Shown one piece after another: positions 1 through 6,847 of a stretch of 6,847 bases of DNA. This stretch comes from Pseudomonadota bacterium (lineage in GTDB: Bacteria > Pseudomonadota > Gammaproteobacteria > Pseudomonadales > Azotimanducaceae), in assembly GCA_027621895.1 (NCBI GenBank), contig JAQCAK010000103.1:1-6847 (forward strand), written 5' to 3'. A program made the translations under genes and the position numbers. The notes under the pieces were generated by a model. The model saw only the letters and a list, made by a program, of their open reading frames with translations, was not told the origin of the DNA and ran no database searches. The first letter of the stretch is position 1. Each line of letters opens with the position of its first letter.

Positions 1-1179
1 AGTCTTTCCGGACTGTGGTGCTGCGGTGCCGGCCACAATATTCCAGCGATTAACGACGCCATTGCCTCACAGCTGGCGACCTGTGATTTTGCCCCGTCTT
101 TTCAGTATGGCCACCCGCTGGCGTTCAGGCTGGCTGAGAGGATCAGCGATTTCACACCGGAAGGGCTCAATCGGGTTTTCTTTACCAATTCAGGGTCCGA
201 GTGTGCAGATACCTCCCTGAAAATTGCCCGGGCGTACTGGCGGGCCATGGGTCAGCCAGCGAAGACCCTGCTGATCGGACGCGTCAAAGGCTACCACGGG
301 GTTAACTTTGGCGGCATGAGTGTGGGCGGCATCGGCGCCAACAAAAAGCTTTTTGGCCCCGCCCTGGATACGGATCATCTTTCCTCCACGCTTCTGGCGG
401 ACAACCGGTTCTCCTGTGGTATGCCGCAGCAGGGTGAATACCTGGCGGAAGAACTGCTGGAACTGATCGCGCTGCATGATGCATCGAATATAGCAGCGGT
501 TATTGTGGAACCCATGTCCGGCTCTGCCGGCGTCATTGTGCCGCCGGTGGGCTACCTGGAACGATTGCGGGAAATCTGCACGGCCAACAATATCCTGCTG
601 ATCTTCGATGAGGTGATTACCGCGTTCGGCCGGTGTGGTGCGAATACCGGTGCCGAGGCGTTCGGTGTCACGCCGGATATCATGAATGTCGCCAAGCAAT
701 TGACGAACGGGATTGTGCCCATGGGGGCGGTTATCGTCCGGGAAGAGATCTACAACACGTTTATGGAAACCGATGCACCGCGGCATGCGATTGAGTTGCC
801 CCATGGATATACCTATTCGGGCCATCCCCTGGCCTGTGCAGCCGCGCTTGCCATGCTGGATCACCTGGCGGAGGCCCGGCTGGTCGAGCAGTCTGCAGGA
901 CTCGCAATGGTACTGGAAAGGGAAATTCATGCCCTGCGGGATTGTCCCCATGTGGTGGATATCCGCAACTATGGACTGGCCGGCGCAATCCAGATGGCGC
1001 CCAGGGACGGCGATCCGATGATCAGGCCCTATGAAGCCGGTGTTACTCTCTGGAAGGCCGGTTTCTACGTCCGCTGGGGCGGTGACACGCTGCAGTTCGG
1101 ACCACCCTTTACGTCAACGGAGCAGGAGCTTCATGATCTGTTTGCAGCTGTCGGGGATACGCTCCATGCGACAGCCTGA
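1..1179 (+). CDS. Beta-alanine/omega-amino acid:pyruvate aminotransferase (class III, PLP), 5'-truncated by window edge
   Basis: This is a PLP enzyme expected to move the amino group of beta-alanine or another omega-amino acid to pyruvate in the cytoplasm, giving malonate semialdehyde and L-alanine. The frame is open from base 1, so the ATG at 247 is internal. The 392 visible residues begin in the family's GLWCCGAGH segment. Visible landmarks are NSGSE (63-67) and GYHG (97-100) around the cofactor, E170 in VEPMSGSAG, D203 in DEVITAFGR (pyridine nitrogen), K232 in NVAKQ (Schiff-base lysine), T271 (cofactor phosphate) and R358 in VRWGGDTLQFGP (substrate carboxylate). From recalled family numbering, D259, K288 and R414 of the Pseudomonas putida enzyme all sit 56 positions higher, so about 56 residues lie outside the window. 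The mmsA gene follows after 27 bases, which supports a beta-alanine role. Substrate range could be wider (taurine, gamma-aminobutyrate, amines). The family call is firm; the exact substrate is inferred. Confidence 0.93.
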   Translation, partial: SLSGLWCCGAGHNIPAINDAIASQLATCDFAPSFQYGHPLAFRLAERISDFTPEGLNRVFFTNSGSECADTSLKIARAYWRAMGQPAKTLLIGRVKGYHGVNFGGMSVGGIGANKKLFGPALDTDHLSSTLLADNRFSCGMPQQGEYLAEELLELIALHDASNIAAVIVEPMSGSAGVIVPPVGYLERLREICTANNILLIFDEVITAFGRCGANTGAEAFGVTPDIMNVAKQLTNGIVPMGAVIVREEIYNTFMETDAPRHAIELPHGYTYSGHPLACAAALAMLDHLAEARLVEQSAGLAMVLEREIHALRDCPHVVDIRNYGLAGAIQMAPRDGDPMIRPYEAGVTLWKAGFYVRWGGDTLQFGPPFTSTEQELHDLFAAVGDTLHATA

Positions 1180-1193
1180 AACCACGCGAGACC

Positions 1194-1199
1194 AAGGAA
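1194..1199 (+). promoter_or_regulatory. Ribosome binding site of mmsA
   Basis: The purine-rich AAGGAA lies about seven bases before the ATG at 1207, inside the 27-base gap after the aminotransferase stop. It supports the chosen start. The gap is too short to hold an obvious promoter of its own, so the two genes are probably transcribed together. Confidence 0.7.
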
Positions 1200-1206
1200 T
1201 CGATAG

Positions 1207-2706
1207 ATGAACACCATCGGACACCTCATAAACGGGAAAACGGTATCCCCTGGCGCACGGGTACAACCTGTCTTTAATCCAGCGACCGGCACCACTTCGG
1301 CGCAGGTTGCCATGGCGGATGCCGCGCTGGTCGGTGAAGCGGTAGCGGCAGCCCAGGCGGCCTATCCCGCCTGGCGCGATACGCCGCCCCTTAAACGGGC
1401 GCGAATCATGTTTCAGTTCAAGTACCTGCTGGAACAGAACATCGAAAAGATTGCCGCTATGGTGACTGCCGAGCATGGCAAGGTCACCAGTGACGCCATT
1501 GGTGAAGTGGGGCGGGGTATCGAGAATGTCGAATATGCCTGCGGGATTCCGGAGCTGCTCAAGGGCGAGTTCACCAGGAATGTCGGACCCACAATCGACA
1601 GCTGGAGTGATTTCCAGCCACTGGGCGTGGTGGCCGGCATTACCCCGTTCAACTTTCCTGCCATGGTGCCGCTCTGGATGTATCCGGCAGCGATCGCCTG
1701 CGGCAACACCTTTGTCCTGAAGCCATCGGAGCGTGACCCGTCCTCAGCACTGTTTGTCGCAGAACTGCTGCACCAGGCAGGCCTGCCGGACGGCGTGCTG
1801 AATGTCGTCAATGGTGACAAGGATGCTGTCGATGCACTGCTGACCGATGACAGGGTCCAGGCGGTGAGTTTTGTGGGCTCAACACCGGTGGCGGAGTCAA
1901 TCTATCAGACCGGCACGCAGCAGGGTAAGCGCGTACAGGCGCTCGGTGGTGCCAAGAATCACGCGGTGGTCATGCCGGATGCCGACATCGACAATGCGGT
2001 TAACGCCCTGATGGGTGCGGCATTTGGTTCCTGTGGTGAGCGTTGTATGGCGATCTCGGTCGTCGTTGCGGTAGGTGATGAAACCGCCGATGCCGTGGTC
2101 GAGGGGCTGAAAACGAGTCTGGCCGGCCTGCGGGTTGGCCCCGGGACCTCGCCGGACAGCGAGATGGGGCCGCTGATTACCGCCCAGCATGAAAAAAAAG
2201 TGCGGGACTATATCGAGATTGGCCTGGAAGAGGGCGCGAGCCTGGTGGCAGACGGCAGGGCGCTCAAGGTGTCAGGACATGATGGCGGTTATTTCCTGGG
2301 TGGGTGCCTGTTTGATCACGTCACACCGTCCATGCGGATCTACCAGGAAGAAATATTTGGCCCGGTGCTTTGTGTACTGCGCGCCGCGAGTCTGCAGGAA
2401 GCCATGTCACTGATTGACGATCACGAATACGGCAATGGTACCTGTATCTTTACCCGTGATGGCGAGGTGGCCCGCTACTTCAGTGACAATATTAAAGTCG
2501 GTATGGTGGGTGTGAATGTGCCCCTGCCGGTGCCGGTGGCCTATCACAGTTTTGGCGGCTGGAAGCGGTCGCTGTTTGGTGACCTGCATGCATACGGTCC
2601 TGACAGCGTGCGCTTTTACACGAAGCGCAAAACCATCACCCAGCGCTGGCCGGAATCAGACGTCACCGAAAAAGCCCAATATGCATTCCCGCACAGCAAC
2701 GGATAA
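1207..2706 (+). CDS. mmsA: (Methyl)malonate-semialdehyde dehydrogenase, CoA-acylating
   Basis: This enzyme oxidises malonate or methylmalonate semialdehyde with NAD+ and CoA, with loss of CO2, to acetyl-CoA or propionyl-CoA in the cytoplasm. The 499 residues match the full family length. It has the aldehyde dehydrogenase fold: N149 in TPFNFP (oxyanion hole), K172 in LKPSE (NAD binding), the FVGST turn (222-226), catalytic C280 in GERCMAIS and E382 in QEEIFGP. The general-base glutamate of hydrolytic aldehyde dehydrogenases is replaced by N251 in LGGAKNH, a hallmark of the CoA-dependent MMSDH branch. R279, just before the cysteine, and probably R103 match the arginines known to bind the substrate carboxylate. 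The C-terminal part (PVAYHSFGGWKRSLFGD, ITQRWP) is characteristic of Pseudomonas-type MmsA. The start is fixed by a ribosome site eight bases or less upstream. Following the aminotransferase, it would consume malonate semialdehyde; it could also serve valine or inositol catabolism. Confidence 0.95.
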   Translation: MNTIGHLINGKTVSPGARVQPVFNPATGTTSAQVAMADAALVGEAVAAAQAAYPAWRDTPPLKRARIMFQFKYLLEQNIEKIAAMVTAEHGKVTSDAIGEVGRGIENVEYACGIPELLKGEFTRNVGPTIDSWSDFQPLGVVAGITPFNFPAMVPLWMYPAAIACGNTFVLKPSERDPSSALFVAELLHQAGLPDGVLNVVNGDKDAVDALLTDDRVQAVSFVGSTPVAESIYQTGTQQGKRVQALGGAKNHAVVMPDADIDNAVNALMGAAFGSCGERCMAISVVVAVGDETADAVVEGLKTSLAGLRVGPGTSPDSEMGPLITAQHEKKVRDYIEIGLEEGASLVADGRALKVSGHDGGYFLGGCLFDHVTPSMRIYQEEIFGPVLCVLRAASLQEAMSLIDDHEYGNGTCIFTRDGEVARYFSDNIKVGMVGVNVPLPVPVAYHSFGGWKRSLFGDLHAYGPDSVRFYTKRKTITQRWPESDVTEKAQYAFPHSNG

Positions 2707-2709
2707 GGT

Positions 2710-2731
2710 CAGCTGCCCGGGACAGGAGCTG
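2710..2731. terminator. Hairpin between convergent genes, possible weak terminator
   Basis: CAGCT-CC pairs with GGAGCTG around a seven-base loop, with one bulged G, giving a seven-pair stem just after the mmsA stop. It lies in the 50-base gap between two convergent genes, where a shared terminator would be expected. Neither strand shows a T-tract after the stem, so a classical intrinsic terminator is not supported. Rho-dependent ending or chance pairing are equally possible. Confidence 0.25.
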
Positions 2732-2756
2732 CGCTGTTACCGGGTTGTCCTGCGAC

Positions 2757-5700
2757 TCAGGTGTTGTGGTTTCTCGCCAGCATCAGGTAAAAAGCGGGCA
2801 CCACGAACAGGGTAAACAGGGTACCGATGCCCAGGCCTGTGGCGATCACCAGGCCGATCTGGAACCGGCTTTCAGCGCCTGGACCGGTGGCGATCAGCAG
2901 CGGCACCATGGCAACAATCATGGCGAGCGTGGTCATCAGGATTGGTCGCAGGCGCACAGCTGCTGCCTCAAGAACCGCATCCCGTTTGGAGAGCTGCTGC
3001 TCCTGCTGCAGGCGGTTGGCGAAATCCACAATCAGTATCCCGTTCTTTGCAATCAGGCCGATCAGGGTGATCAGCCCAACCTGTGTGTACAGGTTCAGGG
3101 TGGCGAATCCCAGGGTCACGAAAATCAGTGCGCCGGCAATCGACATGGGCACGGAAATCAAGATAATCAGTGGGTCACGCCAGCTCTCGAACTGTGCGGC
3201 CAGCACCAGGTAGATCACCATCAGTGAAAGGAAGAAGGTGAGTACCAGAGCACTGCCCTGCTGCTTGTACTGGCGCGATTCGCCGATGTAGTCGTAGCTG
3301 AATTCCCTGGGCATGATGGTGGCGGCTTCCGCCTCCATGAATTCGATAGCCTCACCGAGCGTCACCCCCGGTGCCATGATGCCGTTCACGGTGATCGAGT
3401 TCAGCTGCTGGAACTGGGTTCGTTGTGTCGGTTCAATCGTGGTCTCGTAGCTGACCAGTCCTGACAGCGGTACCAGGTCACCGGTGGCGGCACGCACGTA
3501 GTAGTCATCCAACTGCTGGTGGCTGCTGCGGAACGAACGCGCTACCTGGGGAATCACCTCGTAGCTGCGGCCCTCGAGAGAGAACCGGTTCACATAGTTG
3601 TCGCCCAGCATGATGGCCAGCGTCATGCCGATATCATCCATGTCGACGCCCAGTGCGCCTGCTCTGTCGCGGTCAATGTTGATACGTGTCCGCGGCAGGG
3701 TCATCTCCATGGACTTGTTCAAAAACATGAACTTGCCGCTTTGCATGGCGCTGCTGATCATGTCATCTGCGATCTCGTTGATCTGCTCGAAATCCTGGTC
3801 CGACGTGATCACGAATCTCAGGGGTGCACCCCGGGACGAGCCCGGTAATGAGGGAAATGAAAACACGGCGAGCTGCAGGCCGGCCACATTGTTGAACTTG
3901 CCCTGGAGTTCGGCCTGGAGTTGCTGCTGGCTTTTTTCCCGTTCAGCGACCGGCTGGAATCGAATGCCGCCAAAAGATGTTGCCGGTGTCCCGCCGCCAC
4001 CGATCAGGAAGAAGTGCCTGATGTGTTCCGGAATGCTGTCCACGATCTCTTCAACCTGCATCATGTAGGCGGTCACGTATTCCAGTGTGGCGGTTTCCGG
4101 CGCCTTGATTTGCAGGTTAACGACTTCACGATCCTCGGTGGGTGCCAGCTCATTGGCGCTGGTGATAAACATGAAATAGATACTGACGATCACAGCCGCG
4201 GCGAACATCAGCATGACGGGCAGGTAGTTCAGGCTCACCGCGAGGGATCTTCGATAACTCTGGGCAAGACGCTCGAAAATGTGCTCTACCCACATTTCGA
4301 ATCGTTCCGGTTCGTCACTGTTATTGAGAACCCGGGATGACAGCATCGGCGAGAAGACCAGTGCGACCACGCCGGAAATCAGCACGGCACCGGCCAGGGA
4401 AAAGGCGAATTCGGTGAACAGGATGCCAGCCAGTCCCTCCATGAACGCTATCGGCAGGTACACGGCCAGCAAGGTGGTTGTCATCGAGATAATCGGCAGC
4501 GCCAGTTCCCTGGCGCCATCCTGTGCGGCCTGCAAGGGCGTTTTACCCATCTGGATATGCCGGTGGACGTTCTCAACAACGATGATCGCGTCATCGACCA
4601 CCAGCCCGATGGCGAGCAGCAGTGCGAGCAGCGTGAGCAGGTTCAACGAGAACCCGAACATCAGCATGATCAGACCGGCGCCCACCAGTGCCAGGGGAAC
4701 TGAAAGTGCCGGTACGATGGCAGCATGCCAGCTGCCGAGTGACAGCAGGATGATAATCAGTACGATCACCATGGCCTCGGCCAGGGTGCGCAGCACCTCG
4801 TTGATGGAATCCTCGATGTACTGGCTGCCGTCATGAACCTTATGCAGCCGCAGGGATTCGGGTAGCTGCTTTTCGATATCATCGACCAGGCTGCGAACGG
4901 CCTCGGAAACAAGCAATGGATTGGCACCCGGTGCCGCTTCAACGCCCACCATGATGGCAGGATTGCCGTTGAACCAGCTGGTCTGGTCAAAGTTCTTGGC
5001 ATCCAGGGTTACGTCTGCCACATCGCGCATTCGCACCAGCGTGTCGACATCGGAACGAATAATCAGGTCCCGGAATGCATCGACATCGGTAATCGACGTG
5101 GAGGCGGTCAGATCAATGCTGAGATAGTCTCCTTTGGTTTGTCCAACACCCGCCTGGTAGTTGTTTCTTTGCAGGGCATCGCGAATGTCCGTGGCTGTAA
5201 CACCCAGGGCGACCATTCTTTGTGGATCCAGCCAGACCCGCATGGCGTAGGTCTGGTTGCCACTGATCTGCGCCTTGGCGACACCCGGAATCGCCTGGAT
5301 CTTGGGGATTGGCCCTCTCATCAGGTAATCGGTGATCTGGCTGGGATTCATTTCCTCGCTGGAAAAAGCCAGGTACAACAGCGAAAAGCCCTGGCCGGTT
5401 CGCAGGTCAATAACCGGGTCCAGTGCTTCCCTGGGCAGGGCGCTGCGCTGGCTGGATACCTTGGCCTGAATGTCGGCGATTGCCACATTCGGATCCTGGT
5501 TCAGCAGCATGTAGGCCTGGATGATGGACACCCCCTGGTTGGAGTTCGAGACCAGGTAGTCGATACCTTCTGCTTCTGATATGGCCCGCTGCAGCGGTGT
5601 GGTGATGAAGCTCTGTACCAGGTCAGCGTCGGCGCCGGGGTAGGCCGTGGTGACCGAGATCACAGCGCTGTCCGCCCGGGGATATTCGCGCAGCTCAAGC

Positions 5701-5792
5701 AGCGACATTGACCTCAGGCCAACGATGAGTATCAGCAGGGTGATAACTGTCGCCAGCACCGGCCGGTTGACGAAGACGTCAGTGATTTTCAT
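2757..5792 (-). CDS. RND (HAE1-type) multidrug efflux transporter, inner-membrane permease
   Basis: This is the proton-driven inner-membrane pump of a tripartite export system. It takes substrates from the periplasm or outer leaflet and passes them through the adaptor to an outer-membrane channel. Its 1011 residues are slightly shorter than AcrB (about 1049). It has the family's two-fold plan: TM1 (about 10-28), a large periplasmic loop, TM2-TM6 from about 335, a second half with another periplasmic loop, and TM8-TM12 near the C-terminus. The proton relay is complete: D400 and D401 in GLVVDDAI, K916 in LIAKNG, R947 and T954 in RLRPILMT, matching AcrB D407, D408, K940, R971 and T978. These aspartates argue for the drug-exporting rather than the heavy-metal branch. 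The start overlaps the adaptor stop (ATGA); a GGAG lies ten bases upstream. The overall sequence resembles MexI/MexK-like pumps more than AcrB, but that is from memory. Substrates cannot be read from the sequence. Confidence 0.95.
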   Translation of the reverse strand: MKITDVFVNRPVLATVITLLILIVGLRSMSLLELREYPRADSAVISVTTAYPGADADLVQSFITTPLQRAISEAEGIDYLVSNSNQGVSIIQAYMLLNQDPNVAIADIQAKVSSQRSALPREALDPVIDLRTGQGFSLLYLAFSSEEMNPSQITDYLMRGPIPKIQAIPGVAKAQISGNQTYAMRVWLDPQRMVALGVTATDIRDALQRNNYQAGVGQTKGDYLSIDLTASTSITDVDAFRDLIIRSDVDTLVRMRDVADVTLDAKNFDQTSWFNGNPAIMVGVEAAPGANPLLVSEAVRSLVDDIEKQLPESLRLHKVHDGSQYIEDSINEVLRTLAEAMVIVLIIILLSLGSWHAAIVPALSVPLALVGAGLIMLMFGFSLNLLTLLALLLAIGLVVDDAIIVVENVHRHIQMGKTPLQAAQDGARELALPIISMTTTLLAVYLPIAFMEGLAGILFTEFAFSLAGAVLISGVVALVFSPMLSSRVLNNSDEPERFEMWVEHIFERLAQSYRRSLAVSLNYLPVMLMFAAAVIVSIYFMFITSANELAPTEDREVVNLQIKAPETATLEYVTAYMMQVEEIVDSIPEHIRHFFLIGGGGTPATSFGGIRFQPVAEREKSQQQLQAELQGKFNNVAGLQLAVFSFPSLPGSSRGAPLRFVITSDQDFEQINEIADDMISSAMQSGKFMFLNKSMEMTLPRTRINIDRDRAGALGVDMDDIGMTLAIMLGDNYVNRFSLEGRSYEVIPQVARSFRSSHQQLDDYYVRAATGDLVPLSGLVSYETTIEPTQRTQFQQLNSITVNGIMAPGVTLGEAIEFMEAEAATIMPREFSYDYIGESRQYKQQGSALVLTFFLSLMVIYLVLAAQFESWRDPLIILISVPMSIAGALIFVTLGFATLNLYTQVGLITLIGLIAKNGILIVDFANRLQQEQQLSKRDAVLEAAAVRLRPILMTTLAMIVAMVPLLIATGPGAESRFQIGLVIATGLGIGTLFTLFVVPAFYLMLARNHNT
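5789..5792 (-). other. ATGA stop/start overlap between adaptor and RND genes
   Basis: The TGA that ends the adaptor gene shares bases with the ATG that begins the transporter gene. Such four-base overlaps usually mean translational coupling, here helping to balance two subunits of one pump. It also fixes the transporter start, since its first residues (MKITDVFVNRPVLA) are the normal RND N-terminus. Confidence 0.85.
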
Positions 5793-6847
5793 CCCTCGGT
5801 GGCTCCGCCAGGCAGTTCGATCTGGTTGTCAATGCGGATGAGCTGGCCATTCCTCAGTTTAAGCTGGCCGGTGCGTACAACCCGTTGCCCTGGCTCGACA
5901 CCACTCAATACTTCTACCTGGCCGCCCTGGATCCGGCCGGTTGTGATCTGTTTGCGGCGGACCGTCAGCGCATTCTCTTCGCCCTCGATCAGGAAAACGC
6001 TGTTACCGTAAGGCAGAAAATCAACGGCGGTGCGCGGCAGGGTGACAACATCGGTATAGTCACCGAGCAGTACCGATATCCGGGCGAACATGCCGGGGCG
6101 CAATCGCCCCTCGGGGTTCTGCAGGGTCGCCTGAAGCGAGATATTGCGGGTGCGGGATTCGACTTTCGGGCTGATCGCGCTGATTTTGCCCTTGAAAAGA
6201 TCGTCGGGATAAGCGGCCAGCTCCAGCTCGACCACCTGACCGATTCGCAGCACGCTCAGATATCGCTCGGGAACGGTGAAGTTGGCGTAGATGGGATCGA
6301 GCTGCTGCAGGGTGACAATCGGTGTGCCTGGTGACAGGTATTCACCCAGGTTGATTTCTCGAATGCCCAGTTCGCCGCTGAAAGGCGCGCGAATGGTTTT
6401 GCGGGCAATCAATGCCTGCTGTTCTTCTGCCTGTGCGGCAATGCTGTCGAGCACACTTTTGGCGCGATCGAGCTGGGCCTGGGAGAGCACCGTCTTTTCC
6501 TGCAGGCCCTTCGCACGATCATATTCCTGCTGGGCCAGTACAAGCTGGGCCTCCAGGGATCGCAGTTGCGCTTCCTCCGCCGTGGCGTCCAGTTGCAGCA
6601 GCTTGTCGCCTGAGCTTATCCGGGCACCGGATTCAAAACTGATTTCGGCGACCAGTCCGGGGACCTCCGGACTGACTTCCACACCCTGTATCGCCTGCAG
6701 ACTGCCAACCGCATTGACGCGCCTGGCCCAGCTTTCGGTTGCCGCGACCGCCGAGGAAACCGTGACCGCGAAAGGGCCTGCGCCGGCCCGTTGCTCAGAA
6801 ATATGCTTTTGCTGGTAGCTCTTCCAGCCAAAAATGCCACCGAATAC
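5789..6847 (-). CDS. RND efflux periplasmic adaptor (membrane fusion protein), 5'-truncated by window edge
   Basis: This is the periplasmic adaptor that bridges the RND transporter to an outer-membrane channel. The frame stays open to the right edge, giving 352 visible residues; the GTG at 6682 is internal, because family sequence continues upstream of it. The first residues (VFGGIFGWKSYQ) look like the end of an N-terminal membrane anchor, so roughly 15-30 residues are probably missing. Domains in order: first half of the lipoyl/barrel-sandwich domain (about 50-88, PEVPGLVAEISFESG and LLQLD), a short alpha-helical hairpin (about 89-148, two helices broken near K118-S122), second lipoyl half (150-182, IRAPFSGELG and GEYLSPG), beta-barrel (about 185-260, DPIYANFTVPE and LRPGMFARI), and membrane-proximal domain to the end. 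Gene order adaptor-then-pump is typical of MexH/MexI-like operons. The operon promoter must lie beyond the window. Family assignment is firm; substrate is unknown. Confidence 0.93.
   Translation of the reverse strand, partial: VFGGIFGWKSYQQKHISEQRAGAGPFAVTVSSAVAATESWARRVNAVGSLQAIQGVEVSPEVPGLVAEISFESGARISSGDKLLQLDATAEEAQLRSLEAQLVLAQQEYDRAKGLQEKTVLSQAQLDRAKSVLDSIAAQAEEQQALIARKTIRAPFSGELGIREINLGEYLSPGTPIVTLQQLDPIYANFTVPERYLSVLRIGQVVELELAAYPDDLFKGKISAISPKVESRTRNISLQATLQNPEGRLRPGMFARISVLLGDYTDVVTLPRTAVDFLPYGNSVFLIEGEENALTVRRKQITTGRIQGGQVEVLSGVEPGQRVVRTGQLKLRNGQLIRIDNQIELPGGATEG

Noticed and set aside
26..220. 64-codon + strand open frame at the left edge
   Set aside because: It is out of frame with the aminotransferase, which is open from base 1 and encodes conserved motifs (GLWCCGAGH, NSGSE) across the same bases.
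190..951. 253-codon open frame on the - strand opposite the aminotransferase
   Set aside because: The + strand frame carries the complete set of aminotransferase motifs. The antisense product is rich in His, Arg and Gly, resembles no family I know, and is explained by GC-biased codons read backwards.
2745..3227. 160-codon + strand open frame over the 3' end of the pump gene
   Set aside because: It overlaps the conserved RND C-terminal half (K916, R947, T954 region). Its product is Gln/His-rich low-complexity sequence with no recognisable domain, so it is a shadow frame.
3598..4836. Several + strand open frames of 139-185 codons antisense to the pump gene
   Set aside because: They are Ser/Thr/Met-rich translations of the complement of a transmembrane protein gene, have no convincing ribosome sites, and overlap each other in different frames.
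6291..6818. 175-codon + strand open frame opposite the adaptor gene
   Set aside because: The - strand encodes an unbroken adaptor protein here with clear lipoyl and hairpin domains. The + strand product is Ser/Ala/Cys-rich and unlike a real protein.

Overview
The window looks like a chromosomal segment of a gammaproteobacterium. The closest protein resemblances I can recall are to Pseudomonas omega-amino acid:pyruvate aminotransferase and MmsA, and to the tripartite RND pumps of Gram-negative bacteria. The DNA is GC-rich with GC-biased third codon positions, and base composition looks even from end to end. I cannot name a genus.

The layout is two convergent two-gene blocks filling almost the whole window. 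The left block (1-2706, + strand) is the 3' part of a beta-alanine/omega-amino acid:pyruvate aminotransferase gene, cut by the left edge, followed 27 bases later by a complete gene for CoA-acylating (methyl)malonate-semialdehyde dehydrogenase (mmsA). Together they would convert beta-alanine to malonate semialdehyde and then to acetyl-CoA. The dehydrogenase would also serve valine breakdown. The right block (2757-6847, - strand) is a periplasmic adaptor gene cut by the right edge and, overlapping it by four bases (ATGA), a complete gene for an RND/HAE1-type inner-membrane efflux transporter. These are two parts of a drug/toxicant export pump; no outer-membrane channel gene is visible here.

The blocks meet tail to tail across only 50 bases, which hold one modest hairpin. 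There is no gene-free stretch over 300 bases. I saw no RNA gene, mobile element, CRISPR array, attachment site or large repeat. I found no clear sign of an undescribed system: all four genes belong to well-known families and their catalytic or proton-relay residues are intact. The findings below are modest points for checking.
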